This document shows positions 1-11,299 of a stretch of 64,000 bases of DNA, piece after piece (the stretch's first letter is position 1; the number at the start of each line of letters is the position of its first letter). The notes under the pieces were generated by a model. The model saw only the letters and a program-made list of their open reading frames with translations, had not been told where the DNA came from and ran no database searches. The DNA lies in the NCBI RefSeq assembly GCF_001909055.1, contig NZ_LVWI01000001.1, forward strand, positions 62,001-126,000, read 5' to 3'. A program made the position numbers and the translations under genes. Source of the stretch: Paenibacillus helianthi. GTDB taxonomy: Bacteria; Bacillota; Bacilli; Paenibacillales; Paenibacillaceae.

Positions 1-143
1 ACTTCATCGGTAAACACAGCAACATCTGTATAGTATTGATCTGCTCCTCCGTCTTCACCGGTTAAGGAATACGTTGGTGCATCGCTACGCTCGCCCAAAG
101 AGATCATCTCCCGTTTCACTATACCAACAAGGTAGCATTTCAC
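1..143 (-). CDS. Possible 5' part of an unknown gene, running off the left edge
   Basis: On the minus strand a stop-free frame runs from a GTG at 143 off the left edge, about 47 codons, ending with the residues ADQYYTDVAVFTDE. An alternative GTG lies at 119. Neither has a clear ribosome binding site and I do not recognise the protein. The open frame also continues upstream of 143, so the start is uncertain. It could be a gene start or chance. Confidence 0.3.
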   Translation of the reverse strand, partial: MKCYLVGIVKREMISLGERSDAPTYSLTGEDGGADQYYTDVAVFTDE

Positions 144-241
144 CTGCAGACTGTCAGTGACTTTACGTCCGGACCTAAAGATTTTCCGATAGAAACGTGA
201 TAGGATAGTGGGACGATATTTATAGGTAAGGAGTGACTGAG

Positions 242-832
242 ATGAACCAGCTTGTATTTTTTCTAGGACCGGCGGGTGCCGGCAAAACAACCCTGGCCAA
301 AGCGGTCGCGTCACGCCGTAAAGCTGCTGTCCTGGATATGGACATTCTGCTCCGGCCTGCTGCAGATGTGATCATGAATATGCACGGTCTGGACCCCGAT
401 GACAGGGATTCAGCCGAATATAAAAAGCTTTGCCGCGATCTGGGCTACCGGATCACCATGGATGCTGCGCTCGACAATATGGGACTGGAATGTGATGTAT
501 TTGTAGTGGGTCCATTTACCAAGGAAGCCGAAGACCCTGGATGGTTAAGTAGTGAGCTGGCCCGGATCGGCCGGACCTTGGAAGAGATTGAAGTTAAGGT
601 CGTGCTGGTGAGCCTGGGTAACGCCGAGCTGTACCGGGCACGGATTGAAGGCAGGCACTCGCCGCTGGATGATTGGAAGTTCCAGAATTGGGAGATGTTC
701 CGCACATCATTAGGAAGCCGAACGGTTGCCTGGCCGCTTCCGGCGGAAAATATCATGCAGATTGATAATTCGAATCCGGATGTTCAAGGTGCGGTCGACG
801 CAGTCGAAACGTTTATTTTCGGTTCGGCTTAA
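242..832 (+). CDS. P-loop ATPase / kinase-like protein (AAA_33 type)
   Basis: This 196-residue soluble protein begins with a nucleotide-binding strand and a Walker A loop (GPAGAGKTT, about residues 8-16), followed by a short helix and an acidic DMDI stretch like the substrate side of small zeta-toxin/AAA_33 kinases. A frame from a GTG at 233 exists, but AAGGAG at 228-233 lies 8 nt before the ATG at 242, which I take as the start. It is convergent with the AraC gene that follows. The substrate cannot be told from sequence; small-molecule kinase is inferred from the fold only. Confidence 0.75.
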   Translation: MNQLVFFLGPAGAGKTTLAKAVASRRKAAVLDMDILLRPAADVIMNMHGLDPDDRDSAEYKKLCRDLGYRITMDAALDNMGLECDVFVVGPFTKEAEDPGWLSSELARIGRTLEEIEVKVVLVSLGNAELYRARIEGRHSPLDDWKFQNWEMFRTSLGSRTVAWPLPAENIMQIDNSNPDVQGAVDAVETFIFGSA

Positions 833-863
833 TACAACGCCATCATTAATTTATCCCTAAGGC

Positions 864-1688
864 TTACCCCTCTAGCCCATGAAGCTGCTTGAACTCCTCA
901 GGCCGCATACCGGTGACACGTTTGAAGACCGCACAGAAGTAGCTGGTATTCTCAAATCCCGCCTGCTCTGCAATCTCATAAATTTTCTTCTCCCTGCCGC
1001 TGAACATCAGCTGCTTGCTGCGGTTGATCCGCTGCTTGTTAATGTAAGTTACAGGCCGTTCATGAAGTGTCCGCTGGAACAAACGGCATAAATATTGAGG
1101 AGAGATCGAAACTACCTCAGCTAATTCTTTGAGCGGCAGTGTCCGGTGCAGATTCTGTTCGATATGCTGCAGCACCGGCTTGATGCGTTCCAGCTCATCC
1201 TGTCCGTCTGTCGGTGCCGACAACTGTGCTTTGAGATCAAGCATCAAAGCATACATCAGCTTGGAACGTTCCATATTCACAGCAAGACTGTTGCCATGGG
1301 ACAGCTCCAGCATTTTTTGCAGAGGATTCAGCAGTGAGAGATCGTTCAGCCGTCCTGGTCCCGATTCCCGGATTCCGGCATACGTCAGAAGTCTTCCCGC
1401 CTCTCTTCCGTTAAAAGATACCCAGGACAGTCTCCATTCAGCGCTGATTGGCGCATAGGCATGAGCAACATGCGGAAACAGAAAGAAAACATCCCCCGGC
1501 TCCACAATGTACCGTCTATCCTTTATAAACAGCTCCCCTTTGCCCTCAAGAACCTGATGCATTTGATAGTCCGGGAACCCCGTGGGCCGCTCCAATTCCG
1601 GTTGATGCTCCCAGAATCCGATAGTTGTTGCATATAGTGGAAGCGCCTCAATTTCTTCTGTTTCGCAAAAGATCAATGTACTCTCCAT
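864..1688 (-). CDS. AraC family transcriptional regulator
   Basis: A 274-residue regulator with an N-terminal cupin-like sensing domain (about residues 20-150; YQMHQVLEGKGEL and VEPGDVFFLFPHVAHAY are typical AraC_binding strands) and a C-terminal pair of helix-turn-helix motifs (about 170-270, including AEVVSISPQYLCRLFQ and AEQAGFENTSYFCAVFKR). AGGAGA precedes the ATG by 6 nt. It is transcribed divergently from lacZ across a 107-bp AT-rich gap, so it probably controls that gene in response to a sugar. Local activator of lacZ is an inference from position. Confidence 0.88.
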   Translation of the reverse strand: MESTLIFCETEEIEALPLYATTIGFWEHQPELERPTGFPDYQMHQVLEGKGELFIKDRRYIVEPGDVFFLFPHVAHAYAPISAEWRLSWVSFNGREAGRLLTYAGIRESGPGRLNDLSLLNPLQKMLELSHGNSLAVNMERSKLMYALMLDLKAQLSAPTDGQDELERIKPVLQHIEQNLHRTLPLKELAEVVSISPQYLCRLFQRTLHERPVTYINKQRINRSKQLMFSGREKKIYEIAEQAGFENTSYFCAVFKRVTGMRPEEFKQLHGLEG

Positions 1689-4918
<3,230 letters not shown>

Positions 4919-4941
4919 TCACTAAGAGATTCATGAAAATG

Positions 4942-4986
4942 AAAAAGGCGCGTTTCCCTTTATAATGAGGGGAAACGCGCCTTTTA
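4942..4986 (+). terminator. Rho-independent terminator of lacZ
   Basis: A long stem (GGCGCGTTTCCC pairing with GGGAAACGCGCC) around a loop of about ten bases is followed by TTTT. The A-rich left flank would let it work on the minus strand too, for the convergent vanZ-like gene. Confidence 0.85.
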
Positions 4987-5017
4987 TCGATTCTGTGGAT
5001 TAATCTTTTGTGCAGAT

Positions 5018-5584
5018 TCAGAGGTGCAATTTCACCACAAATAATAAATTTAATAAAACAGGTAATCCAATTACTGATAGTATTGTGATTGCAGTACGTA
5101 CTTTTTTATGATCTCTTAATATCAACAATAAAAACTTATACCCTAAAATACCGATGAATCCACCCACACTATTTAAAATGATGTCATCTATATCGGATGC
5201 TCCAATGCCAAAAAGCCCCTGAATGGTTTCAATTAATAAACTCACTATGAATATAAATAGCAGATTGGTTATTACTTTTTTATTGGCTCTGAATAGTGAC
5301 AAATATGCGCCCAGAGGAATAAAGATTTCTATATTGCCGCCCACATTAGCGAAAGCGAAACTTTTTATACTGGCTGAGTTGCTAAATACATACTCCTTTA
5401 TACTATAAAAAGGAATGAGATTGATTGACCTATGTAATGTCCTCTGATTATTAAACACATCCACAAGTGATACTCTTGATAAGATAAATATTTTAAATAA
5501 AAAAAGTATGTAACATATGAAAACTCCATATAAAATGACTGTTTCAATTCTCTCTCGTTTATTCATAATACCTCTATTTTTCAT
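5018..5584 (-). CDS. VanZ-like family membrane protein
   Basis: A 188-residue integral membrane protein with about five hydrophobic segments and the VanZ hallmarks: NLIPF near residue 54, NVGGNIEIFIPLGAYL, then LIETIQGLFGIGASDIDDIILNSVGG with its conserved acidic residues. VanZ is associated with low-level teicoplanin resistance, but most chromosomal homologues have no known substrate. The gene is visibly more AT-rich than its neighbours and stands alone, which suggests it was acquired. GGCGGAAAG precedes the ATG at 5584; a second ATG at 5566 is possible. Confidence 0.85.
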   Translation of the reverse strand: MKNRGIMNKRERIETVILYGVFICYILFLFKIFILSRVSLVDVFNNQRTLHRSINLIPFYSIKEYVFSNSASIKSFAFANVGGNIEIFIPLGAYLSLFRANKKVITNLLFIFIVSLLIETIQGLFGIGASDIDDIILNSVGGFIGILGYKFLLLILRDHKKVRTAITILSVIGLPVLLNLLFVVKLHL

Positions 5585-5749
5585 TTCTTTCCGCCTATTC
5601 TCTGAAATTCAGTATATATATTTTGTTATGAACCACTTGGGCGGATATACCATAAGATACGGTATACATGATCTAAGCCTATGCTTCAGAAGCCAGTTTG
5701 TACGAAGCTAGTGCAAGGAACATAGGCTAAACGTTAAGGAGGAAATTCC

Positions 5750-6034
5750 ATGCAATACCACTGGAGACCCTACTTTCCCGCCGAGAAGAAATGGGTGGCC
5801 AATGGCGACCAGATTGTGGAATTCCTCAGCCGCCTCAATCCGTATTACCCCAAGGAAGAATTCAGACAAATGTTCTATCAGCATCTTGCATTGACAAAAG
5901 GGGAAGCAGTAGCTCTGCTCCAAAAGGATTACAAACAAAGTGTTCAGCTGTATGATTCCATCGAAAGGGGAGCATTGGCCATGGCTGATATGCTCACTAA
6001 TTCGATCATCCGACAGTTCCCGCAGTGCTTCTAA
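5750..6034 (+). CDS. Small conserved-looking protein of unknown function
   Basis: A 94-residue soluble protein preceded by AAGGAGG at good spacing. It is rich in aromatic residues at the N-terminus (YHWRPYFPAEKKW) and then mostly helical, with no cysteines in metal-binding spacing and no membrane segment. I do not recognise a domain. The good ribosome binding site and coding-like composition support a real gene. It is convergent with the sugar kinase and has no operon partner. Confidence 0.65.
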   Translation: MQYHWRPYFPAEKKWVANGDQIVEFLSRLNPYYPKEEFRQMFYQHLALTKGEAVALLQKDYKQSVQLYDSIERGALAMADMLTNSIIRQFPQCF

Positions 6035-6064
6035 TGAATTGCCTCACGTGGGTGAATGGTGACT

Positions 6065-7429
6065 TCACTCCAAGTATTGACCGGCTTCCTTGAAGCTACC
6101 AATTAGCCCAGCGCCAACTGCCGCGCACAAGGCCGCACCGATGGCAGCTTCCTCCGAAGTTGAACTAAGTGTAAGGGGCAGTCCGAACCGCTCTTCCACC
6201 TTGGTGCACAGAGCCGGGTTTGCGCGCAACGCGTTGCCGGAGCCGATCAATCGAGTCCAGTGATTCTCAGAACTCATTTGCTTCATACGATTATAAAAAG
6301 CATATAGCTCATCAACCATGCCTTGAAGAAAAGCATGGGTCAGCAGGCCCGGAGTGAAATTGTCCAGCGTAATCCCATCTATGCTTCCCCGCGATTCAGA
6401 ATGCAGCCGTGTCCCCAGAAATTGCGGATTCACAGACAATCCCTCAGTGGACGGTTGCCCGTCTCCGAGTAATTTATCCATAAATGTGTACATATCCTCC
6501 TGGGTCTCTCCGGTATAAGCTTCTATAAGCTCACGGATAAACTTCTCCAGAAGCGCATAGGATTTCCCGCCGCTCAGCGCGGCTCCGACCATCAACACAC
6601 CGCCACCCGGATACGGGCGTGCCTCCAAACCCTCAGCTCCGATGCCCGAATGATTCATCAGAACGGAGAGCTGGCTTCCGGTGCCGATGTTCAGCAGTAT
6701 CGATTCTTCGGTAAATGGCACGCTACCCAGAAAGCTCGCCTGATTATCTCCGAGAGGTGTAAATACCGGAATACCTTCCCGGGTTAATCCCAACAGCGTT
6801 CCGGATGAAGTTACCTTAGGCAACAGGTCTATATTTATACCTAGCCGTGCAATGGCTTCTTTGTCAAAATCACCCTCAGGGATGCTGTAGCATCCCATTC
6901 CTGCAGCTTGGGTGGGATCAACCAGCGGCAACGTCCGCCCGGTAAGTCTCATGGCAACATAATCAGCAATGGTACAGAAGCTGACTGCCCCGGGTGGGAC
7001 AAGGTCATGCTGCAGGTTATATAAATGAGTTGCCAGCCCGTAGCCGGGCGCAACTGGATAGCCGGTGCTCTCCCTCAGTTTCTGCGCTACTGTAAATTGA
7101 TCATCGTAAGGTTGACCGCCTCTGCCATCCTGCCAGGAGTAAAGCGGGGTCAGATGTTTCCCGGCAGCGTCCGTATACACTATGCCGTGCATTTGTCCGG
7201 TCAGACCGATTCTCCGGACCTCCGGCTCCACCGCCGACAAGTTGCTTAGTATACCTTGCACTATATTTAGAATGACTGCGGGATCTTGTAGACGTTCCCA
7301 GTCCTCCCGGCTGGCACGCAAGTGCGCCGAATTCTTTTCAGTGATAGAGTGCACAGCCCTGCGGTGTTCCAGATCATAGACCAAACCCGTTATGGAGGTC
7401 GTTCCTATATCCATTCCGATGATTTTCAC
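6065..7429 (-). CDS. FGGY family carbohydrate kinase, possibly sedoheptulokinase-like
   Basis: A 454-residue sugar kinase of the ASKHA fold. The N-terminal phosphate loop (GMDIGTTSITGLVYD), the GLTGQMHGIVY substrate segment, the LYSWQDGRG motif, the LGDNQASFLG region and the C-terminal LIGSGNALRANPAL ATP site occur in the usual order. It phosphorylates a sugar or polyol with ATP; the short length and GQMHG segment resemble sedoheptulokinases more than xylulokinases, but I cannot fix the substrate. The start is a GTG 7 nt after AGGAGG. It lies 37 bp downstream of the vanZ-like gene on the same strand and may be cotranscribed. Confidence 0.85.
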   Translation of the reverse strand: MKIIGMDIGTTSITGLVYDLEHRRAVHSITEKNSAHLRASREDWERLQDPAVILNIVQGILSNLSAVEPEVRRIGLTGQMHGIVYTDAAGKHLTPLYSWQDGRGGQPYDDQFTVAQKLRESTGYPVAPGYGLATHLYNLQHDLVPPGAVSFCTIADYVAMRLTGRTLPLVDPTQAAGMGCYSIPEGDFDKEAIARLGINIDLLPKVTSSGTLLGLTREGIPVFTPLGDNQASFLGSVPFTEESILLNIGTGSQLSVLMNHSGIGAEGLEARPYPGGGVLMVGAALSGGKSYALLEKFIRELIEAYTGETQEDMYTFMDKLLGDGQPSTEGLSVNPQFLGTRLHSESRGSIDGITLDNFTPGLLTHAFLQGMVDELYAFYNRMKQMSSENHWTRLIGSGNALRANPALCTKVEERFGLPLTLSSTSEEAAIGAALCAAVGAGLIGSFKEAGQYLE

Positions 7430-7466
7430 ATGCTTGCCTCCTATGTTGAATCTGTTGCGTTATTTC

Positions 7467-7952
7467 TTATGATTTCTTTTGAAGAACAACAGGTTGAGGG
7501 TATATCTTGCAAAGAGCATATCCAATAAGGCCTCCGAGCACATTCAGAATCAGATCATCCACATCAAAGCTGCCCATGGCCAAGAGAACCTGTGTGCATT
7601 CCAGAGCTGCACTCCATGCTAAAGAGAATAAAAAAGCAGTGAGGAAGCTTCCTTTGCCCGATAGCCGGACGAAAATTCCCTGCGGAATAAAGAGGGCAAT
7701 ATTCCCGAACAAATTCATGAAATCATTGGGCTGCGAGAGCCGGTCCAGATTGCGGTTGATAGAGACAAAGGGAGTAAAGTTGGCAAAGGCCAGCCGGTTC
7801 TGAATCATCCCAGGGTCTTCCAGCACACTGTGCAGCTGACGCCAGAGCACTTGGACATCCACGGCTCCATACTTAAACAAAATAATTTTTATCAGCAGGT
7901 ACACGTATAGAGCATATCCCAGTATCAAAAATTTCCGGTTCCGTCGCTTCAT
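7467..7952 (-). CDS. VanZ-like family membrane protein
   Basis: A 161-residue membrane protein with the VanZ pattern: NFTPFVSINR, NLFGNIALFIPQG, ALECTQVLLAMGSFDVDDLILNVLGG. The frame opens at 7964, but the ATG at 7952 overlaps the vanY-like stop codon as ATGA and has GGGGG 5 nt upstream, so I use it. Translational coupling to the carboxypeptidase gene upstream, and through it to vanRS-like genes, suggests a cell-envelope role. It is only distantly similar to the other VanZ-like protein at 5018-5584. Confidence 0.87.
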   Translation of the reverse strand: MKRRNRKFLILGYALYVYLLIKIILFKYGAVDVQVLWRQLHSVLEDPGMIQNRLAFANFTPFVSINRNLDRLSQPNDFMNLFGNIALFIPQGIFVRLSGKGSFLTAFLFSLAWSAALECTQVLLAMGSFDVDDLILNVLGGLIGYALCKIYPQPVVLQKKS

Positions 7953-8827
7953 CTTTTCCCCCATTTGCTGAGTTCTACAGTGACGATTACCCCATCGATG
8001 TTGTTTCCTGAAATCTCATAAGGATGTCCCGCCGGCAATTGAACACTGTCAAGCTCCGAACCCGGTACATAGAGAATGAGATATTTTCGGTTGTCGACCG
8101 TGACCTTCAGACGTTTCTGTTGTTTGAGATCGGCAAGATATTCCTCCAGCACCAGGTTCTTCTCCTTCATCAGCAGACTGTGCGGCAGCCCGACATATCG
8201 GAAATGCCAAGCCTCGTATTTAATCCCGGTGATATTTGTCTTGTCTTTAGGATACCTCAGGATAAATCCATAATGCCATGCGTTGGCCAGCAGCCAGTCC
8301 CCCTCCGGAGAATGAGCTATCTCTCCAAGCGATGAGCCAATGTCCAGCGACAACCCTGTGTTATGCTCACTGTGACCCGCAGGAAGTGCGTAATCCGCAC
8401 CTTTTTCACGATAGAGCTTACGCTGCTCATCTTGATCCCGATACCCGCTGCTGATGCGGAAATGCTCCACCCCAACCCTGGCAGCCGCTTCAGTCAATTC
8501 AGAGAACCGTTCGGTTACGCTCCGGGACAGCTCGATGGAATGATCCAGCAGTCCGAAGCCCTGCGTCAACTCCTCATGCTCTGAAAGTGCAACGATATCC
8601 GTAGAAACACCTTTCGTATGTATGCGATAATCCTTATTGACCAAAATGAGATTTCCCTGGTGAATTTGTGCTTTGTCTATCTTTATGGTGACAGAGTCTT
8701 CGGCAGAAGCGGATATTTCTGACGTATGCTCTGTAATGGAGGGATTATGTCCCGGCAGCCCTTCCTTTAGAAAAAACCTGAATACGATGACCAGCAAAAC
8801 AATGCACAAAAAAAGCCACTTCTTCAA
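7949..8827 (-). CDS. D-alanyl-D-alanine carboxypeptidase, VanY / M15B family
   Basis: A membrane-anchored zinc peptidase that removes terminal D-Ala from peptidoglycan precursors or stem peptides. An N-terminal hydrophobic anchor (KKWLFLCIVLLVIVFRF) is followed by about 100 linker residues and the catalytic domain, with zinc motif SEHNTGLSLDIG (SxHxxGxxxD form), then EAWHFRYVG carrying the catalytic Glu and third ligand His. The ORF opens with ATG at 8836, but GGGAG sits directly against that ATG and 9 nt before the TTG at 8827, so TTG is the more likely start. The C-terminal 60 residues extend beyond the core M15 domain. Confidence 0.88.
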   Translation of the reverse strand: MKKWLFLCIVLLVIVFRFFLKEGLPGHNPSITEHTSEISASAEDSVTIKIDKAQIHQGNLILVNKDYRIHTKGVSTDIVALSEHEELTQGFGLLDHSIELSRSVTERFSELTEAAARVGVEHFRISSGYRDQDEQRKLYREKGADYALPAGHSEHNTGLSLDIGSSLGEIAHSPEGDWLLANAWHYGFILRYPKDKTNITGIKYEAWHFRYVGLPHSLLMKEKNLVLEEYLADLKQQKRLKVTVDNRKYLILYVPGSELDSVQLPAGHPYEISGNNIDGVIVTVELSKWGKR

Positions 8828-8836
8828 TGCAAGCAT

Positions 8837-8890
8837 CTCCCTCTATCATGTGTAAGACCAGATTATAGGGAAAAGCTTAAATACAAAGTG
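8837..8890 (-). promoter_or_regulatory. Probable activator-dependent promoter of the vanY-vanZ-like pair
   Basis: On the minus strand a perfect TATAAT lies at 8867-8862 in the 97-bp gap after vanS. No good -35 hexamer is found 16-18 nt upstream. A good -10 with a missing -35 is what is expected of a promoter recruited by a response regulator such as the adjacent VanR-like protein. This is an inference. Confidence 0.4.
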
Positions 8891-8933
8891 GCCTAAAAAT
8901 AAAATTTTCCTTAAACTGAAGCCATGACCCCTA

Positions 8934-10037
8934 TCAAGCATTAAGCGGTAAAGTCACTTTGAAAATGGTACTTGTGATACTACTCTCTACTGTGATGGTG
9001 CCGCCATGGCGCTCGACGATATTTTTGGCGATAAAAAGTCCAAGACCCGTACTGTTCTTATCCGATGTGCGTGCCCGGTCACCCGTATAGAACATATCAA
9101 AAAGGAACGGCAGCTCTTCCGGTGGGATGAAATGGCCGTAATTCATGACCTGAACAACCGCGTTTCCGTCCTCCGCCCTGCAGTGTATGTCCACATATTG
9201 CCCATCCCTGCCGTAGCGCGCCGCATTAGTCAAAAGATTCTCAAAGACACGTGCGAGCAGCTCCCCTTCTGCAGGAATCATCAGCTGTGGCGTAATATGC
9301 AGTCTGGAAACCAGTTTGTTCTTCTCAAACAGCGGATACAACTCTTCATTGAGCTGGAACAGCAGCTCGCTTAGATCAATGGGCTTCTTCTCCACAGTAA
9401 GCATCCCGTAATTCATACGGGTAATCTCGAACAGCTCTTCAATCAGCTTCTCCAGACGCTGGGATTTAGTATAGGCAATCAGGGTATAATGCCTTGCCTG
9501 CTCTGCTGACAAATCCGTGGATTTCAGGATGTAATCCAGATAGCCCAGCACCGACGTCAGCGGTGTGCGGATGTCATGCGCCAGATTCAGCACCAGCTGA
9601 TCCTTGCTGCTCTCAGCAAAGTCCCCCCTCGCCACAGCCTTTTGCAGCTGTTCACTTGCCCGGTTAATGTCGTCAGCGATAACCTGGAACTCGTCATGAG
9701 AGGTAATATCCACGCGGGCGCTGAAGTCACCGTTGGCGAGATTGTGGATGCCTGAGGAGATTTTATCAAAATAGGTGGCGTAGCGTTTGGTCAGCAGAAA
9801 GAAGAAGAAGATCGCCAGCGGCACAAACAGAATTAGAAAAAAGTTAACATCGCCGACCCTGTTCATGAAAACCCGCACACGGACAATATCGTCTTCTGCC
9901 AGGACCTGCTTATGATAGTACATTTGGAGCCCTTTATAAACCAGATAAGTGAAGAGACCCGAGATCAGCATACTGAGTCCGAACAGCATCAGCATACTAG
10001 TGCGGAAACTGCGTTGTTGTCTAGCCATTGAATGCAT
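8934..10037 (-). CDS. Sensor histidine kinase, VanS-like
   Basis: A 367-residue membrane kinase. Two transmembrane helices (about 12-32 and 52-72) flank a very short external loop of about 20 residues, so it probably senses an event at the membrane rather than a bound ligand. A HAMP linker (NLANGDFSARV) leads to the HisKA domain with phospho-acceptor His in LAHDIRTPLTSVLGYLDY and the ATPase domain (LLTNAARYG N-box, STGLGLFIAKNIVERHGG G-box). It overlaps the response-regulator gene by 17 nt, with GGGGAG 6 nt before its ATG. Confidence 0.92.
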   Translation of the reverse strand: MHSMARQQRSFRTSMLMLFGLSMLISGLFTYLVYKGLQMYYHKQVLAEDDIVRVRVFMNRVGDVNFFLILFVPLAIFFFFLLTKRYATYFDKISSGIHNLANGDFSARVDITSHDEFQVIADDINRASEQLQKAVARGDFAESSKDQLVLNLAHDIRTPLTSVLGYLDYILKSTDLSAEQARHYTLIAYTKSQRLEKLIEELFEITRMNYGMLTVEKKPIDLSELLFQLNEELYPLFEKNKLVSRLHITPQLMIPAEGELLARVFENLLTNAARYGRDGQYVDIHCRAEDGNAVVQVMNYGHFIPPEELPFLFDMFYTGDRARTSDKNSTGLGLFIAKNIVERHGGTITVESSITSTIFKVTLPLNA

Positions 10038-10710
10038 ACCCTACTCCCCATACCGTTTTGATGAACTTCTTGGGGTCCTCGCCCAGCTTCTTCCGGAGGG
10101 TGCGGATATGAACCATCACGGTATTCCCGCTGTCGTAATAGGACTCGCCCCATACCTGTTCAAAGAGATTCTCTGCACTGAACACTTTGTTCGGATGACT
10201 GGCAAGCAGGTGCAAAATATCAAATTCTTTTGGAGTCAGCTCAACGGTCTGCCCATAGATCGTAACCGTGCGTGTTTCCGGGTCAATGATCAGTCCGCCA
10301 ACCTGCAGGCTGGACAGGGTATCTGCAGCCGGCTGGTTCAACTGCATGGCCCGGCGAAGCTGGGCATTGACCCGGGCCACCAGCTCCATCGGGTTGAACG
10401 GCTTAGTCATGTAGTCATCCGCACCAAGGACCAGCCCCGTTATTTTATCCAAATCAGATGCCTTGGCACTCAAAAAAATGATCGGCATGCGGTGCTGCTC
10501 ACGGATCTGCCGGGTGACCTCATGACCATCCAGCTCAGGCATCATGATATCCAGTATCGCTAAGTCGACCGGCTGGGTTTGCACTACATGCATAGCCGCT
10601 CTACCATTCAATGCCTTGACCGTAAGGTAGCCTTCCTTCTCCAGGTGCATGGCAATCAGATCGGCGATCTCCGCCTCATCATCCGCAATCAAGATTGTAA
10701 TCGGCTTCAT
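10021..10710 (-). CDS. Response regulator, OmpR/PhoB family, VanR-like
   Basis: A 229-residue regulator with a receiver domain (ILIADDEAEIADLI acidic pair; phospho-acceptor Asp in LAILDIMMPELDGH; switch Thr/Ser in IIFLSAKASD; conserved Lys in YMTKPFNP) and a C-terminal winged helix (ELTPKEFDILHLLASHPNKVFSAENLFEQVWG). The frame opens at 10770, but the receiver begins at the ATG at 10710, 10 nt after GGAGG, so the first 20 residues of the long frame are not counted. It should be phosphorylated by the overlapping kinase and control the downstream vanY/vanZ-like genes. Confidence 0.93.
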   Translation of the reverse strand: MKPITILIADDEAEIADLIAMHLEKEGYLTVKALNGRAAMHVVQTQPVDLAILDIMMPELDGHEVTRQIREQHRMPIIFLSAKASDLDKITGLVLGADDYMTKPFNPMELVARVNAQLRRAMQLNQPAADTLSSLQVGGLIIDPETRTVTIYGQTVELTPKEFDILHLLASHPNKVFSAENLFEQVWGESYYDSGNTVMVHIRTLRKKLGEDPKKFIKTVWGVGYAFNG

Positions 10711-10795
10711 TTCGTCACAGCCTCCAGTTTCAGATGCCCCCATTATACTTGAAACTGCCATTCCCCGCACCCTCTGCGTCTATCCTCACCCAAAC

Positions 10796-10826
10796 ACAAA
10801 AAAAACCGCTCTAATATAGAGCGATT
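10796..10826 (-). terminator. Terminator of the HesB-like gene
   Basis: On the minus strand the stem CGCTCT/AGAGCG with a five-base loop is followed by eight T residues, directly after the stop of the gene at 10851. Confidence 0.8.
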
Positions 10827-10850
10827 TGTCTGGTCCACGGCCCTCCTTAC

Positions 10851-11168
10851 TTACCGGAGATCCTTAACTCTTAGGTTGGAACTGAACAGTCCGGAAGGGC
10901 TAGTAAGCTTATAGGAAGGATAGTTCTCCTCTGCTTGCAGCGTCATGGTGGAATCAAACAACGATTCCTGCTGGCGGTCACACACGAAGACGAAAGGCTC
11001 GTTCTGAATAACGATGTCCGTATCGTTAGGTCTGTCTACAATCTGGATTACAAGAACTCCATTGCAGCCACAATCCTCGGTATCGTAGAAAAGCTTAAGA
11101 TATCCCGGCTTACCACCTAGATTCTCTTCAAGGCGTCCGGTCGTCACTCTGTCCAATTGAATCTGCAT
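10851..11168 (-). CDS. Iron-sulfur cluster biosynthesis family protein (HesB/YqkB-like)
   Basis: A 105-residue protein of the HesB-like fold as seen in Bacillus YqkB. The signature is DTEDCGCNGV (residues 30-39), with two cysteines in a CGC arrangement, but the C-terminal CxC of true A-type Fe-S carriers (IscA, SufA) is missing; the tail reads SSNLRVKDLR. A role in Fe-S handling is therefore by family only. It is a single-gene unit with its own terminator. GGAGA lies upstream of the ATG. Confidence 0.82.
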   Translation of the reverse strand: MQIQLDRVTTGRLEENLGGKPGYLKLFYDTEDCGCNGVLVIQIVDRPNDTDIVIQNEPFVFVCDRQQESLFDSTMTLQAEENYPSYKLTSPSGLFSSNLRVKDLR

Positions 11169-11299
11169 CTCACCGTTCTCTCCTTTGCATCAGTAAAATA
11201 CAACACTGTAATCTCAGCAAAGTATAGTCCGTTTGAACCTCTAGGTCCAGTGATTGCGGTCACTTCAATTATGACACTCCGGGTAAAGGCCCCCCGGCT

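Noticed and set aside
7467..10710. Calling the van-like genes a glycopeptide-resistance cluster
   Set aside because: No vanH, vanA-type ligase or vanX is present in the window; only regulatory, carboxypeptidase and VanZ-like genes are seen.
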